Source: CAZNLH01 sp964573995 (GTDB taxonomy: Bacteria; Gemmatimonadota; CAZMKB01; CAZNLH01). Taken from it: 64,000 nt of DNA. Of this stretch, positions 9,471 to 18,377 are shown piece by piece. Under the pieces are notes generated by a model. It was given only the letters and a program-made list of their open reading frames with translations, was not told where the DNA came from and made no database searches. The stretch spans positions 1 to 64,000 of the forward strand of contig CAZNLH010000011.1 in the NCBI GenBank assembly GCA_964573995.1. Direction: 5' to 3'. Every line of letters starts with the position of its first letter. Position 1 is the stretch's first letter. The position numbers and the translations under genes were made by a program.

Positions 9471-11386
9471 CACCGTGAGGAGGTGATCTCGAAGGTAAAG
9501 CCATCCTCGGCGATCACCTCTTCAGGATGATAGCCCGCCCTGACACGCAACTGGTACCCCGTATCCGGCGGCGCCGTAGGCGGTACGCTCAGCGAGATGT
9601 TGCGAGTGAGCGCTTCCTGGCCGTTCAGGAGGAGTTCCACGGGACCGGCCACCGGATTCGAGGGAAGCGGCGATCCGTCCGGCAGCAGCATGTCGATCCA
9701 TCCCTCGAACAGGGCGTCATCCGGGGAGAGGTTCTGCACACTGACCGTGAACCTGAGGTCGCTGCCCTGGGAAACGACCGTGTCCTGCGGGGTCACCTGG
9801 ACCTGCAGGGAGAGCGGGATAAGCGTCGCATAGACCGCCAAGTGGGCATTGACTCGGCCATATCCCATGTACGGGTCCCATCCAGGAGTGTCCTCGTTGG
9901 CAGGCCCGACCTGGTCCTCTGCGGCCATCCGGAGGATGGTCCTCACCATGTGGTTTGAGAGGTACGGGTTGGCCGAGAGGATCAATGCCGCGACGCCCGC
10001 CGCGTGGGGGCAGGCGGCCGACGTGCCGTTGAAGGACGAAAAATAGTCGCCGGAGGAGTAACCGCCCCAGCCCGTGATATCCGTGGTGTAGATATCGACA
10101 CCCGGGGCGACGACATCGAGTTCGTCCCCGTAATTGCTCCCCCACCAGGTCTCACCGTCGCACGAGGAGGGGCTCTTTCTCTCGTCGCACTGGCTCGACG
10201 CGCCCACGGCTATCGTCTCTGGATACCTTGCCGGGTAGTCGATCGAGCCGTTGGAGTTTCCCGTAGCGAAGAGGACCACGACGTCGTTCTGGTCGGCATT
10301 GACAACGGCATCCTCCACCGCCGTAAAGTCTCCGCTGCTCATCCGCCAACTGCAACTTATAACCATGCCGGCGAACTCGGGGCGCCGGCTCACGGCATAG
10401 TTTATCGCGTCCGCCCTGTTCTGGTTGTACCCAGAGGTGAGGTTGACCCGAAGGGGCATGATACGGACACCGGGGGCGACCCCCGAGACGCCGATGCCGT
10501 TGTCGGCGACGGCTGCGGCTATCCCCGCGGTACAGGTCCCGTGCCCATCCGTATCGTCCGGTGAATTGTCGCCGGAGGCGAAGTCCCAGTCCTCTCCGTG
10601 GCGCGGTAGGATGTTCGGGGCGAGATCGGGATGGTCGAGGTCTATCCCGGTGTCGATGTCCACCAGGATCACCATGGAGTCCCCCATCTCGTTGTCCCAT
10701 GCAGGCGGGGCGTCGATGTCCGCCCCTGGCGTTCCACCGTACTGGCCCGTATTCCTTAGGGCCCATTGCGAGGAGAAGTAGGTGTCGTCAGGGATGAACA
10801 GGAGGTCATCGAAACTGTAATAACTCGGCTCCGAGAATTTCACCTCGTCCCTCTCCATGAATGCCCGGACCAGGCCGAACAGGTCCTTCCCCGCGGAGAA
10901 CCTGAGGGTGTAGTACCCCGGCGTCCACTGGCGAACCGAAACGCGACATGCCATTTCCCCGATGATCCGCAGTTGGACTCCCTCCGGGACCGACTCCCTG
11001 AACCGGACGGTCACCTCGTCCGGCACGTAATACTTCGTGAACCCCTCCTGGTCGATCACCGGGTGGTCGAGGCTGCGGACCCACTTCGAACGCCGTAGTT
11101 CCATCATGACCCCGTCCGGATCGGCGGAAGACGGGATACCGTAAACGCCGAACCTGTCGTTCATGTTCGCCCCGTGGATCTGCCGGAGGCCGTATTCACG
11201 CAACAGGCCCACTATGTCGGAGGAGGAGGCCTGGTCGGTAAACCTTATCATTACTTGGTCCTCGACGGGGTGCAGTACGAAGGTCTTGTCGTAGGCATCC
11301 ACATGGTACCGGAATTCCTTAGATTCGAGCGTGCCCGATACCAAAGCGACCAGGCACAGAGTAATGAGACAGGCGAGCGGTTTCAC
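9470..11386 (-). CDS. Secreted subtilisin-like serine protease (S8)
   Basis: A 638-residue preproprotease. The start is a GTG at 11386 with AAGGAG six bases before it. It yields a clean signal peptide (KPLACLITLCLVALVSG). The open frame extends 26 codons further without a better site. A fervidolysin-like propeptide region occupies about residues 25-190. The catalytic triad is Asp about 244 (DIDTGIDLDHPDL), His about 283 (DGHGTCTAG) and Ser about 457 (FNGTSAACPHAAG). An Ig/CARDB-like domain forms the last 110 residues. No type IX sorting tail. A good promoter lies at 11436-11464. Confidence 0.85.
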   Translation of the reverse strand: MKPLACLITLCLVALVSGTLESKEFRYHVDAYDKTFVLHPVEDQVMIRFTDQASSSDIVGLLREYGLRQIHGANMNDRFGVYGIPSSADPDGVMMELRRSKWVRSLDHPVIDQEGFTKYYVPDEVTVRFRESVPEGVQLRIIGEMACRVSVRQWTPGYYTLRFSAGKDLFGLVRAFMERDEVKFSEPSYYSFDDLLFIPDDTYFSSQWALRNTGQYGGTPGADIDAPPAWDNEMGDSMVILVDIDTGIDLDHPDLAPNILPRHGEDWDFASGDNSPDDTDGHGTCTAGIAAAVADNGIGVSGVAPGVRIMPLRVNLTSGYNQNRADAINYAVSRRPEFAGMVISCSWRMSSGDFTAVEDAVVNADQNDVVVLFATGNSNGSIDYPARYPETIAVGASSQCDERKSPSSCDGETWWGSNYGDELDVVAPGVDIYTTDITGWGGYSSGDYFSSFNGTSAACPHAAGVAALILSANPYLSNHMVRTILRMAAEDQVGPANEDTPGWDPYMGYGRVNAHLAVYATLIPLSLQVQVTPQDTVVSQGSDLRFTVSVQNLSPDDALFEGWIDMLLPDGSPLPSNPVAGPVELLLNGQEALTRNISLSVPPTAPPDTGYQLRVRAGYHPEEVIAEDGFTFEITSSR

Positions 11387-11435
11387 GGTATGCTCCTTAA
11401 TCCATGTCACCATTCGAGACAATATTCTTAGTTTT

Positions 11436-11464
11436 ATATTAGCATATCGGCGGGTAAAGGTCAA
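11436..11464 (-). promoter_or_regulatory. Promoter of the subtilisin gene
   Basis: Minus strand: TTGACC (11459-11464), an exact 17-base spacer, then TAATAT (11436-11441). The leader to the GTG start is about 40 bases and contains the AAGGAG site. Confidence 0.55.
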
Positions 11465-12044
11465 CTCGCCGCGTCGACAATCGATATTTTACGATTATCC
11501 CCCCCAACGATTAATCGTGTGAATCTACGACGAATCGTTAAAACCTGCGAAATGGCCTGTTCCCTCGACCCTCCATTCATTTTCCCTCTTTATCGATCCC
11601 GTTGAATCGTTAAAACCTGCGAAATGGCCTGTTCCCTCGACCCTCCATTCATTTTCCCNNNNNNNNNNNNNNNNNNNNNNNNNNNNNNNNNNNNNNNNNN
11701 NNNNNNNNNNNNNNNNNNNNNNNNNNNNNNNNNNNNNNNNNNNNNNNNNNNNNNNNNNTCTTTATCGATCCCGTTGAAATATAAGAGATTGGGCTATGTG
11801 GAATATTGGAATCCAGTCATGGTATGTTTGTTGCTAAAATTCACCGCGGAGATCCATCCTGTTTTTCGTCACGCATTTTCAAGTATTCCGTGGCAGAGCC
11901 GCCATTTTTACCTGGACCCAATAGACACTCGGATATCACCAACGAGGGCCTCAACCGGATCTTTCGAACCTCAAGACCCCTAAAGGGCTCGAAAAACACC
12001 TTGGGTTGGACCATGAAACCTCCCCCTGAAAAAGGAGTGGATCT
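11465..12044. other. Long intergenic region containing a scaffold gap
   Basis: It separates the divergent subtilisin (minus) and subtilase-VCBS (plus) genes. It contains a short palindromic ACGATTAATCGT near 11508, the 72-bp tandem repeat and the 100-N gap, then about 285 bases of ordinary sequence leading to the next gene. No ORF or RNA gene is credible. The gap is probably of unknown true length. Confidence 0.6.
11532..11776. repeat. 72-bp tandem repeat flanking an assembly gap
   Basis: A 72-base unit beginning GAATCGTTAAAACCTGCG at 11532 repeats exactly at 11604 and is interrupted by N from 11659 to 11758. The sequence resuming at 11759 (TCTTTATCGATCCCGTT) continues the unit in register. 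At least two copies, probably more, lie here, and the repeat most likely broke the assembly. Whole-unit identity argues against a CRISPR array. Confidence 0.8.
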
Positions 12045-14846
12045 ATGAGATACATTGCCTTCACCATCATACTCCTTCTAATTGTCCTACCACTTGCTTC
12101 CCCCCATGGTGGAGTTGCCGGGACAATAGAACCTAACTTCAAAGAGCACCTGAAACACCTTGCCTCCAACCAAGTTGCCCAGGCGCTGGTCATGATGTCA
12201 GACCGTGTGGATGTCAAGGCCATTGAGAGGTCTTTCGGGAACAACCCTACACTCCGGGAGAGGCACAGAGCGGTTGTATCTGCGCTGATAGAAAAGGCAA
12301 AGAGCACGCAGGAGGGTCTTATCCTATTCCTGGAATCGCAGCGGAGGCTTGACAGTGTCTCATCTTACAGGCCATATTGGATCACCAATATGATCGCGGT
12401 CACCGCCACGAGGGAAGTGATCGAAGAGATTGCCGCCCGAGCCGATGTAGAAAAGGTGTATGAAGATTTCGAGGTGATCCCCTACGAACCTGTAACAATG
12501 GATCGCTCAGGACCCGGCTCCATGGGGACGGAGCCCAATCTTGCGCAAATCCATGCCGACTCGCTCTGGATGTGGGGCATCACGGGGTATGGGACCCTCG
12601 TTTGCAATATCGACACCGGTGTGGACGGCAACCACCCCGCCCTCGCCTCGAGGTGGCGTGGACTCGATCCCGGGGTGAATTGGTGGGAGGCCTGGTACGA
12701 TCCTGTAACCGACAGCCTGTTTCCCTTTGATGATGGATTCCACGGAACACACACAATGGGGATCATGTGCGGATACGACGAGGACAACGACCACCACATC
12801 GGTGTGGCCTACGATGCAAAGTGGATCGCCGCGAGCGTCATCGACCGGGTGGGCGGCCCTGGGAGATTCTCGGTCTACGCCTCGGCCTTCGAGTGGGCAG
12901 CGGACCCCGACAGTAATCCCGCTACCATCGAGGACGTCCCCGATGTGATATCGAACTCGTGGGGTATCGGCTGGGACCTTCCGGCCTGCGATGAGACCTT
13001 TTGGGAGGTGATCGACAACTGCGAGGCCGCGGGGTCTATTGTATTGTTCGCTGCAGGGAACGAGGGTCCATGGCCCCAATCTCTCAGGAACCCGGCCGAC
13101 CGGAACACCACACCCCTCAACGTGTTGGCGGTCGGGGCCACCGAGGGGGACTCCATGATCGCCTACTTCTCAAGTCGTGGTCCATCCACATGCGACGACG
13201 AGTCGAAAAAACCCGAGATCTGCGCCCCGGGGGTGAGTATCGTATCGAGTGTGCCTGGTGGCAACTACAATGCTTATAACGGCACCTCAATGGCCTGTCC
13301 TCACGTGGCGGGCGCGGCCGCACTATTGCGAGAGGTCGATCCCGATGCGCCCCCTGAACTTGTAAAGGAGGCCCTCTATCTCAGCGCGCAGGAGGTGAAG
13401 TACGACAGTATCCCTGGAGAAGACAACAACTACGGGATGGGGCTCCTCGATTGTGCGGCAGCCTATCACTACCTTACAGAACTCACGACCTTCACTGATA
13501 TATCCTCATCGTGTGGGATCGAGACGGGAGGAGTGGGGAGAGGATGTGCGTGGGGCGACTTCGATGGAGATGGAGACGACGACTTGTACGTTACCAACAA
13601 TGGAGAGGACCGGCTGTTCCGGAACGATCCATGGAGATTTACCGAAGTCTCCACAGAGATGGGGATCACCGGGGCGTGGAATTCCTATGCACCGAGGTGG
13701 GTCGATTATGACCGCGACCGTGATCTCGATCTATTCGTCGCAGTAACCGCCGGTCCAAACCGGCTTTACCGAAACGATGGAGACCGGTTCACAGATGTGT
13801 CGGACTTCGTGGGTGACATCTCATCCGAATGGGGGAACAGCCGCGATGCGGTATGGTTCGATTATAACATGGATGGCTGGCCCGATCTTTACATTGTGAA
13901 CGCGTTCACAGACAACAAACTCTACCGAAACGACAATGGAACCTTTACAGACGTCACCGCAGAGACGGGGCTTACAGGCGCTGGTGGTGAGGGTATCGGT
14001 GTAGCGGATTACGACAACGACGGCGACCCTGACATTTACATCTGTTATGCAGGTATAGGCCATCCAAATAGCCTCTATAGGAACGATCTGACCAACTTTA
14101 CGGATGTTACGGAAGTTGCAGGAGTGGGCGCAGATTCCGCGGGAAGTTACGGCTGTGCCTGGGGTGACTACGATAACGACGGCGACCTTGACCTCTACGT
14201 ATGTAATGGAAACGGAAAGAACCTCCTCTTACGGAACAATGGGGGAGTATTTGAGAATGTCTCGAGACTCTCAGGTACTGATAATCCAGGTTCGAGTAAG
14301 AGTGCCGTCTGGATGGACTACGACAACGACGGCGACCTTGACCTCTACCTCACCAATTGGAGCGGAAGTTCCCTCTATCTCAATACAGGTGAGGGGATCT
14401 TCCTCGAGGTCTCACAGACCAGAGGGGTGATGACAGAAACCGGGATCGGTGTCTCCACATCTGATTTCGACACAGATGGTGACCTGGACATCTACGTTAC
14501 AAGGGGAGGGAGCGGTCTTGATGACCGGCTCTATCAGAACGAGGGAACCAGGAACCACTGGCTGTCGGTGGCCCTACAGGGGGACTTATCCGACCGGTAC
14601 GGGATAGGTGCAAGGGTGGTGGTAACTGTAGACGGAGTGAGTATGCTCCGTGAGGTCGCGGGGGGAAACGGGCTCTATTCCCAGAGTTCTTACGCCTTAA
14701 ACTTCGGGCTCGGTTCAGAGACCATCGTGGATCAAATAGAGGTCTTCTGGCCGAGTGGCATGAGGAGTTCGGTGAGTGGAGCGACGGCGGATCAGAGGAT
14801 CGTCATAAACGAGATCCCGCGGAATCGACGGCCGAGGAATCACTGA
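12045..14846 (+). CDS. Subtilase with VCBS/FG-GAP repeats and ASPIC/UnbV domain
   Basis: A 933-residue secreted protein. Signal peptide residues 1-26, inhibitor-like prodomain about 30-145, S8 protease about 170-475 with Asp in NIDTGVDGNHP, His in FHGTHTMG and Ser in YNGTSMACPHVAG. Residues about 480-830 carry seven FG-GAP/VCBS-type repeats with D-x-D-x-D-G calcium motifs such as DFDGDGDDD, DYDNDGDLD and DFDTDGDLD. An ASPIC/UnbV domain (about 845-925, EVFWPSGM) ends the protein. The repeats probably fold as a Ca-stabilised beta-propeller. AAGGAG precedes the ATG. The next gene starts immediately after (TGAATG). Confidence 0.9.
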   Translation: MRYIAFTIILLLIVLPLASPHGGVAGTIEPNFKEHLKHLASNQVAQALVMMSDRVDVKAIERSFGNNPTLRERHRAVVSALIEKAKSTQEGLILFLESQRRLDSVSSYRPYWITNMIAVTATREVIEEIAARADVEKVYEDFEVIPYEPVTMDRSGPGSMGTEPNLAQIHADSLWMWGITGYGTLVCNIDTGVDGNHPALASRWRGLDPGVNWWEAWYDPVTDSLFPFDDGFHGTHTMGIMCGYDEDNDHHIGVAYDAKWIAASVIDRVGGPGRFSVYASAFEWAADPDSNPATIEDVPDVISNSWGIGWDLPACDETFWEVIDNCEAAGSIVLFAAGNEGPWPQSLRNPADRNTTPLNVLAVGATEGDSMIAYFSSRGPSTCDDESKKPEICAPGVSIVSSVPGGNYNAYNGTSMACPHVAGAAALLREVDPDAPPELVKEALYLSAQEVKYDSIPGEDNNYGMGLLDCAAAYHYLTELTTFTDISSSCGIETGGVGRGCAWGDFDGDGDDDLYVTNNGEDRLFRNDPWRFTEVSTEMGITGAWNSYAPRWVDYDRDRDLDLFVAVTAGPNRLYRNDGDRFTDVSDFVGDISSEWGNSRDAVWFDYNMDGWPDLYIVNAFTDNKLYRNDNGTFTDVTAETGLTGAGGEGIGVADYDNDGDPDIYICYAGIGHPNSLYRNDLTNFTDVTEVAGVGADSAGSYGCAWGDYDNDGDLDLYVCNGNGKNLLLRNNGGVFENVSRLSGTDNPGSSKSAVWMDYDNDGDLDLYLTNWSGSSLYLNTGEGIFLEVSQTRGVMTETGIGVSTSDFDTDGDLDIYVTRGGSGLDDRLYQNEGTRNHWLSVALQGDLSDRYGIGARVVVTVDGVSMLREVAGGNGLYSQSSYALNFGLGSETIVDQIEVFWPSGMRSSVSGATADQRIVINEIPRNRRPRNH

Positions 14847-17240
14847 ATGAAAACGCAACATTGCAGGAGAAAACCCTCGCAGTGGGCACGTACATCCGAA
14901 CTGGATGTAGTAGCAGGTAGGGGGCTGAGAGCAGTTATTCCCCTTCTCCTCATTGCCTTGCTTCTTCAGACTCACCCTGTATCCGGAGAGGCGCCTATGC
15001 GCCCGGGCCGCCTCCCCGAATCGATCGAAGCGATACCAACGGGTGCGCGGTACCGGCCCGCCGATCTCGAGCGGGATTCGCTCAACATGCGGATGGCTGG
15101 GAGGTGGCCATACACGGATGATTGCTATACAGTGGCGGTGGACGAGGTGAGGGAGATCGCCTTTTTGGGCGCCGGCGGTGGCATTTATCTCCTCGATGTC
15201 TCAGACCCATCGAGCCCCATGAAGTTGGGCCAGATCGCTACACCTGGGCAGGTGATGGGCCTCTTTTACCTGGACGGCCTTCTATACGTGGCAGATGGAA
15301 GAGAGGGCCTGCGGGTGATCTCGGCGGCGAACCCGGCGTACCCCGTCGAAATCGGATCTTGTGACACCCCCGGCATGGCGATGGGGGTGATGGTGAGCGG
15401 GTCTTACGCCTACGTGGCCGACATGGAGGGTGGGCTTCGGGTGATATCCGTTTCGGACCCGACGAACCCCGCGGAGGAGGGGTCCTATGTAAACGACCAC
15501 GTGAACCTGGCCAAGGATGTAGATGTTGAGGGGTCCTACGCCTACGTCACGGGGGGGGGCGGCTTTACGGTGATTTCGCTCTCGGATCCGGGGGATCCCG
15601 TGGAGGTGGGATTCCATTATCTCCCCGGCCTCAGGCTCGATGTGAGCGGCTCCTGCGCCTATGTGGCCATCAACGGTGCCCTTGCGGTGATCTCGATAGA
15701 AGATCCCACCGATCCGGAAGAGTTGGGGCGATGCGACGACATATTCGGAGTCGACGTGGCCGTCCAGGACTCATTCGCCTATGTAGCGGGGCTCTTGGAT
15801 GGCATGGGAGTGGTATCGATCTCCGACCCTGCGAACCCCGTCCTTGTGGGAATCCGTTACATGAGTTGGGCGGAGGCGGTGGCCATAGAGGGTTCCCATG
15901 TCAATGTGGCATGCGATTCTTATGGCTTGGTGTTGACCACGGTCGAGGACCCGGTAAACCCGGTGATCACGGGAACGTTCGACGAGGTCCCAGGCTGGAC
16001 ACAAAAACTGGAAGCGAATGGACCTTACGTCTACATTGTGAGCGGTCAAAAGGGGGTGTGGGCCGTTTCCGTGCAGGATCCCGCGAGGCCAATCGAGATC
16101 GGCAGATTCGACCTTCCGGACTACTTGAACGCGGATGCAACGGATATCGCCCTCAACGGCCCGTTCGCATACGTTCCCTATACGAGTGAATGGGATAGTT
16201 GGTTGGTGGTACTATCAATAGAAGACCCCTATAACCTGGCCCAGGTGGGCTCCTTCTTCCCCAATCCCGCGTACGGGATGTGGTATCCCTTTGCCATGGA
16301 TATCGAGGACCCTTACGCATACGTGGCCGCAGGGACATGGGGCCTGCGGGTCCTGTCGCTCGAAGACCCCGCGAACCCGGTCGAGGTGGGCAACTACGAG
16401 CCATCTTACGGATGCTACATCGAACCGGCTGTCGAAGGTAATTATGCCTATGTACCGTATAACGGCAGATTGATGGTCCTGTCTGTGGATGACCCCGCGA
16501 ACCCCGTCGAAGTCGGGTCGTACGAACCCGAGGGAGAACATCCGAGCGTCGGGACTCCCGCCATCCATGGCCCTTATTCCTACCTTGTGACTGTTCCCAA
16601 TTTCCTTGACGACGATAGTTACCTGGACATCCTGTCGCTCGAAGACCCCGCGAACCCGGTAGAGGTGGATTCCTGCACCCCGCCGGACGAACCGAGCGCC
16701 CTCAGGATCGCGGGCTCACTGCTCTTCGTAATGGATCGTTACTTCGGCCTGAGGGTGTTCTCGATTGCGGACCCCGAAAACCCCGTAGAGGTCGGTTTCT
16801 ACGAATTGCCATGGTCTCTCTCATACAACATGTATGATTTCGAGGTTGACGGTCCCTATATATACCTTGCGAACGGCCCGTATGGTATGACCATCCTCGA
16901 ATACTCCGGCCCGACCGCTGTCGGTGACGGCTCGCAAGGCGCCGATCCACTCATACCACGTGCCTTCTCCCTATCCCAGAACTACCCAAACCCCTTCAAC
17001 CCTTACACAATCATCAAGTATCAGGTGCCCGAGCGCTCAGGAGTAACGATCCGGGTCTACGACCTGCGGGGCCACCTGGTCCGTACCCTCGTCGATCAGG
17101 TCAAGGATGCCGGTACTTATTTAGTTCAGTGGAACGGTCGGATGAGTTCCGGACAAACGGTCCCAAGCGGAATTTATTTCTACACCATGAAGACCGACAA
17201 GGAGTTCCGGTCCATCAAGAAAATGGTCATCTTGAAATGA
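14847..17240 (+). CDS. LVIVD-repeat protein with FlgD-like C-terminal sorting domain
   Basis: A 797-residue exported protein beginning directly after the subtilase stop, with GAGGAA eight bases before its ATG. The hydrophobic signal segment lies at about residues 28-48 behind an unusually long basic leader, so a later start is possible. I count 13 LVIVD-type units of the form V-(I/L)-S-x-x-DP-x-NP-V-E-V-G, predicting beta-propeller folds. The last 85 residues contain YPNPFNP and end IKKMVILK, the FlgD-like / type IX type-A sorting domain. Cell-surface or secreted display is likely. The ligand is unknown. Tight coupling suggests it works with the protease. Confidence 0.85.
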   Translation: MKTQHCRRKPSQWARTSELDVVAGRGLRAVIPLLLIALLLQTHPVSGEAPMRPGRLPESIEAIPTGARYRPADLERDSLNMRMAGRWPYTDDCYTVAVDEVREIAFLGAGGGIYLLDVSDPSSPMKLGQIATPGQVMGLFYLDGLLYVADGREGLRVISAANPAYPVEIGSCDTPGMAMGVMVSGSYAYVADMEGGLRVISVSDPTNPAEEGSYVNDHVNLAKDVDVEGSYAYVTGGGGFTVISLSDPGDPVEVGFHYLPGLRLDVSGSCAYVAINGALAVISIEDPTDPEELGRCDDIFGVDVAVQDSFAYVAGLLDGMGVVSISDPANPVLVGIRYMSWAEAVAIEGSHVNVACDSYGLVLTTVEDPVNPVITGTFDEVPGWTQKLEANGPYVYIVSGQKGVWAVSVQDPARPIEIGRFDLPDYLNADATDIALNGPFAYVPYTSEWDSWLVVLSIEDPYNLAQVGSFFPNPAYGMWYPFAMDIEDPYAYVAAGTWGLRVLSLEDPANPVEVGNYEPSYGCYIEPAVEGNYAYVPYNGRLMVLSVDDPANPVEVGSYEPEGEHPSVGTPAIHGPYSYLVTVPNFLDDDSYLDILSLEDPANPVEVDSCTPPDEPSALRIAGSLLFVMDRYFGLRVFSIADPENPVEVGFYELPWSLSYNMYDFEVDGPYIYLANGPYGMTILEYSGPTAVGDGSQGADPLIPRAFSLSQNYPNPFNPYTIIKYQVPERSGVTIRVYDLRGHLVRTLVDQVKDAGTYLVQWNGRMSSGQTVPSGIYFYTMKTDKEFRSIKKMVILK

Positions 17241-17342
17241 GTAACAGGTTGGGCCGAATCTCGAAGGGGTGAAAGGTGCTCATTTGACGAGCGATCTCCG
17301 GTTCACTTCCACCGCCACATCGGATGAATTGGCACGCGGTCT

Positions 17343-18377
17343 TCAACCGCCCAGGACATCCCGGTAGGCGGCCATTGTCAACTCCGCCACCCTCTTCCAG
17401 GTGAACTCCCGCCGGATATGCTCCCTGAGTCCATCCCCCCTCTCTCCATCGAGGGCCCTGCGGATCCCATCCCTTATCGAAGCCGTGGAGAAGGGGTTCA
17501 CGTACTCCGCGAGGTCACCGAAGTAGTCCCTCGTTCCACCCAACGGAGTGATGACCACGCGGGCACCGGCAAGCGCCGCCTCCAGGGCAGCTATCCCCGG
17601 TGTCTCGTATAGCGACGGAAGGACGAAGGCGTCGCAGGCGGCATAGGCAGAGGCAAGGAGCGGAGAGGAAGAGGGCAGCGGTTCGAGGATCGTGATGTTG
17701 CCTGCACCCTCGGCCGCCTTCCGACAGGCGTCGGCGTATGCCCCGCCCCATACGCCGCCGATGATCACCGCCGGGCGGTCTATATCCTTAAGTGCCTGGA
17801 ATAGGCGCAGGAAATTCTTCCTCTCCATGCCGATGAAACCAACGGATAGCACGAAGTGCTCCAGGCCGTATTTCTCCCTGAAGGGTCCCGGGTCCGCGTT
17901 ATAAAACCTCTCGTCCACCCCGTTAGGGACGATCCCCACCCTATCCGCGGGCACACAGAGCCCTCGGACCACCATGTCTGCCTCAGTGGAAGTATTCGGC
18001 AGGACGAGATCTGCCCAGCGGCATATGTCGGAGGCTATTCCATAATCGGTCCACACGCCGCGCACGAGGCGCCTGATCCGCCTGTCCACCCGGATCGTCG
18101 CCCTGACGGCCCACCTCGACCTCCTGGTGAAGAATATCGGCGACACCACGGTCTTCATCCCCGCGCGATGCAGCGTGGCGGCGGTGTGGTAGGTTCCTAT
18201 GTTGGCGCCGAACAGGTGGCACAGGTCGAATCCACCGAGGTCCATCTCCTCCCACGGGTCAAACCTCGCCACTTCTACTCCCTCTTCCGCAAGTGCATTG
18301 CACGTGCCATCGACCTGGGATCGGAGCCCTCCCCCGAGGATCGTCACGGCTGGATATGTGGTTACCAGTACCTTCAT
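17343..18377 (-). CDS. Glycosyltransferase, family 4 / GT-B type
   Basis: A 344-residue GT-B enzyme. The N-terminal Rossmann half starts VLVTTYPAVTILGGG with a glycine-rich acceptor loop. The C-terminal half holds VLPSLYETPGIAALEAALAG, the E-x7-E nucleotide-sugar motif of the GT4 family. It probably adds a sugar during surface glycan assembly at the inner membrane. Its ATG overlaps the stop of the upstream deacetylase gene by four bases. Donor and acceptor cannot be inferred. Confidence 0.8.
   Translation of the reverse strand: MKVLVTTYPAVTILGGGLRSQVDGTCNALAEEGVEVARFDPWEEMDLGGFDLCHLFGANIGTYHTAATLHRAGMKTVVSPIFFTRRSRWAVRATIRVDRRIRRLVRGVWTDYGIASDICRWADLVLPNTSTEADMVVRGLCVPADRVGIVPNGVDERFYNADPGPFREKYGLEHFVLSVGFIGMERKNFLRLFQALKDIDRPAVIIGGVWGGAYADACRKAAEGAGNITILEPLPSSSPLLASAYAACDAFVLPSLYETPGIAALEAALAGARVVITPLGGTRDYFGDLAEYVNPFSTASIRDGIRRALDGERGDGLREHIRREFTWKRVAELTMAAYRDVLGG

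Noticed and set aside
11532..11776. CRISPR array around the gap
   Set aside because: The whole 72-base unit is identical between copies, with no variable spacer, and no cas genes are near.
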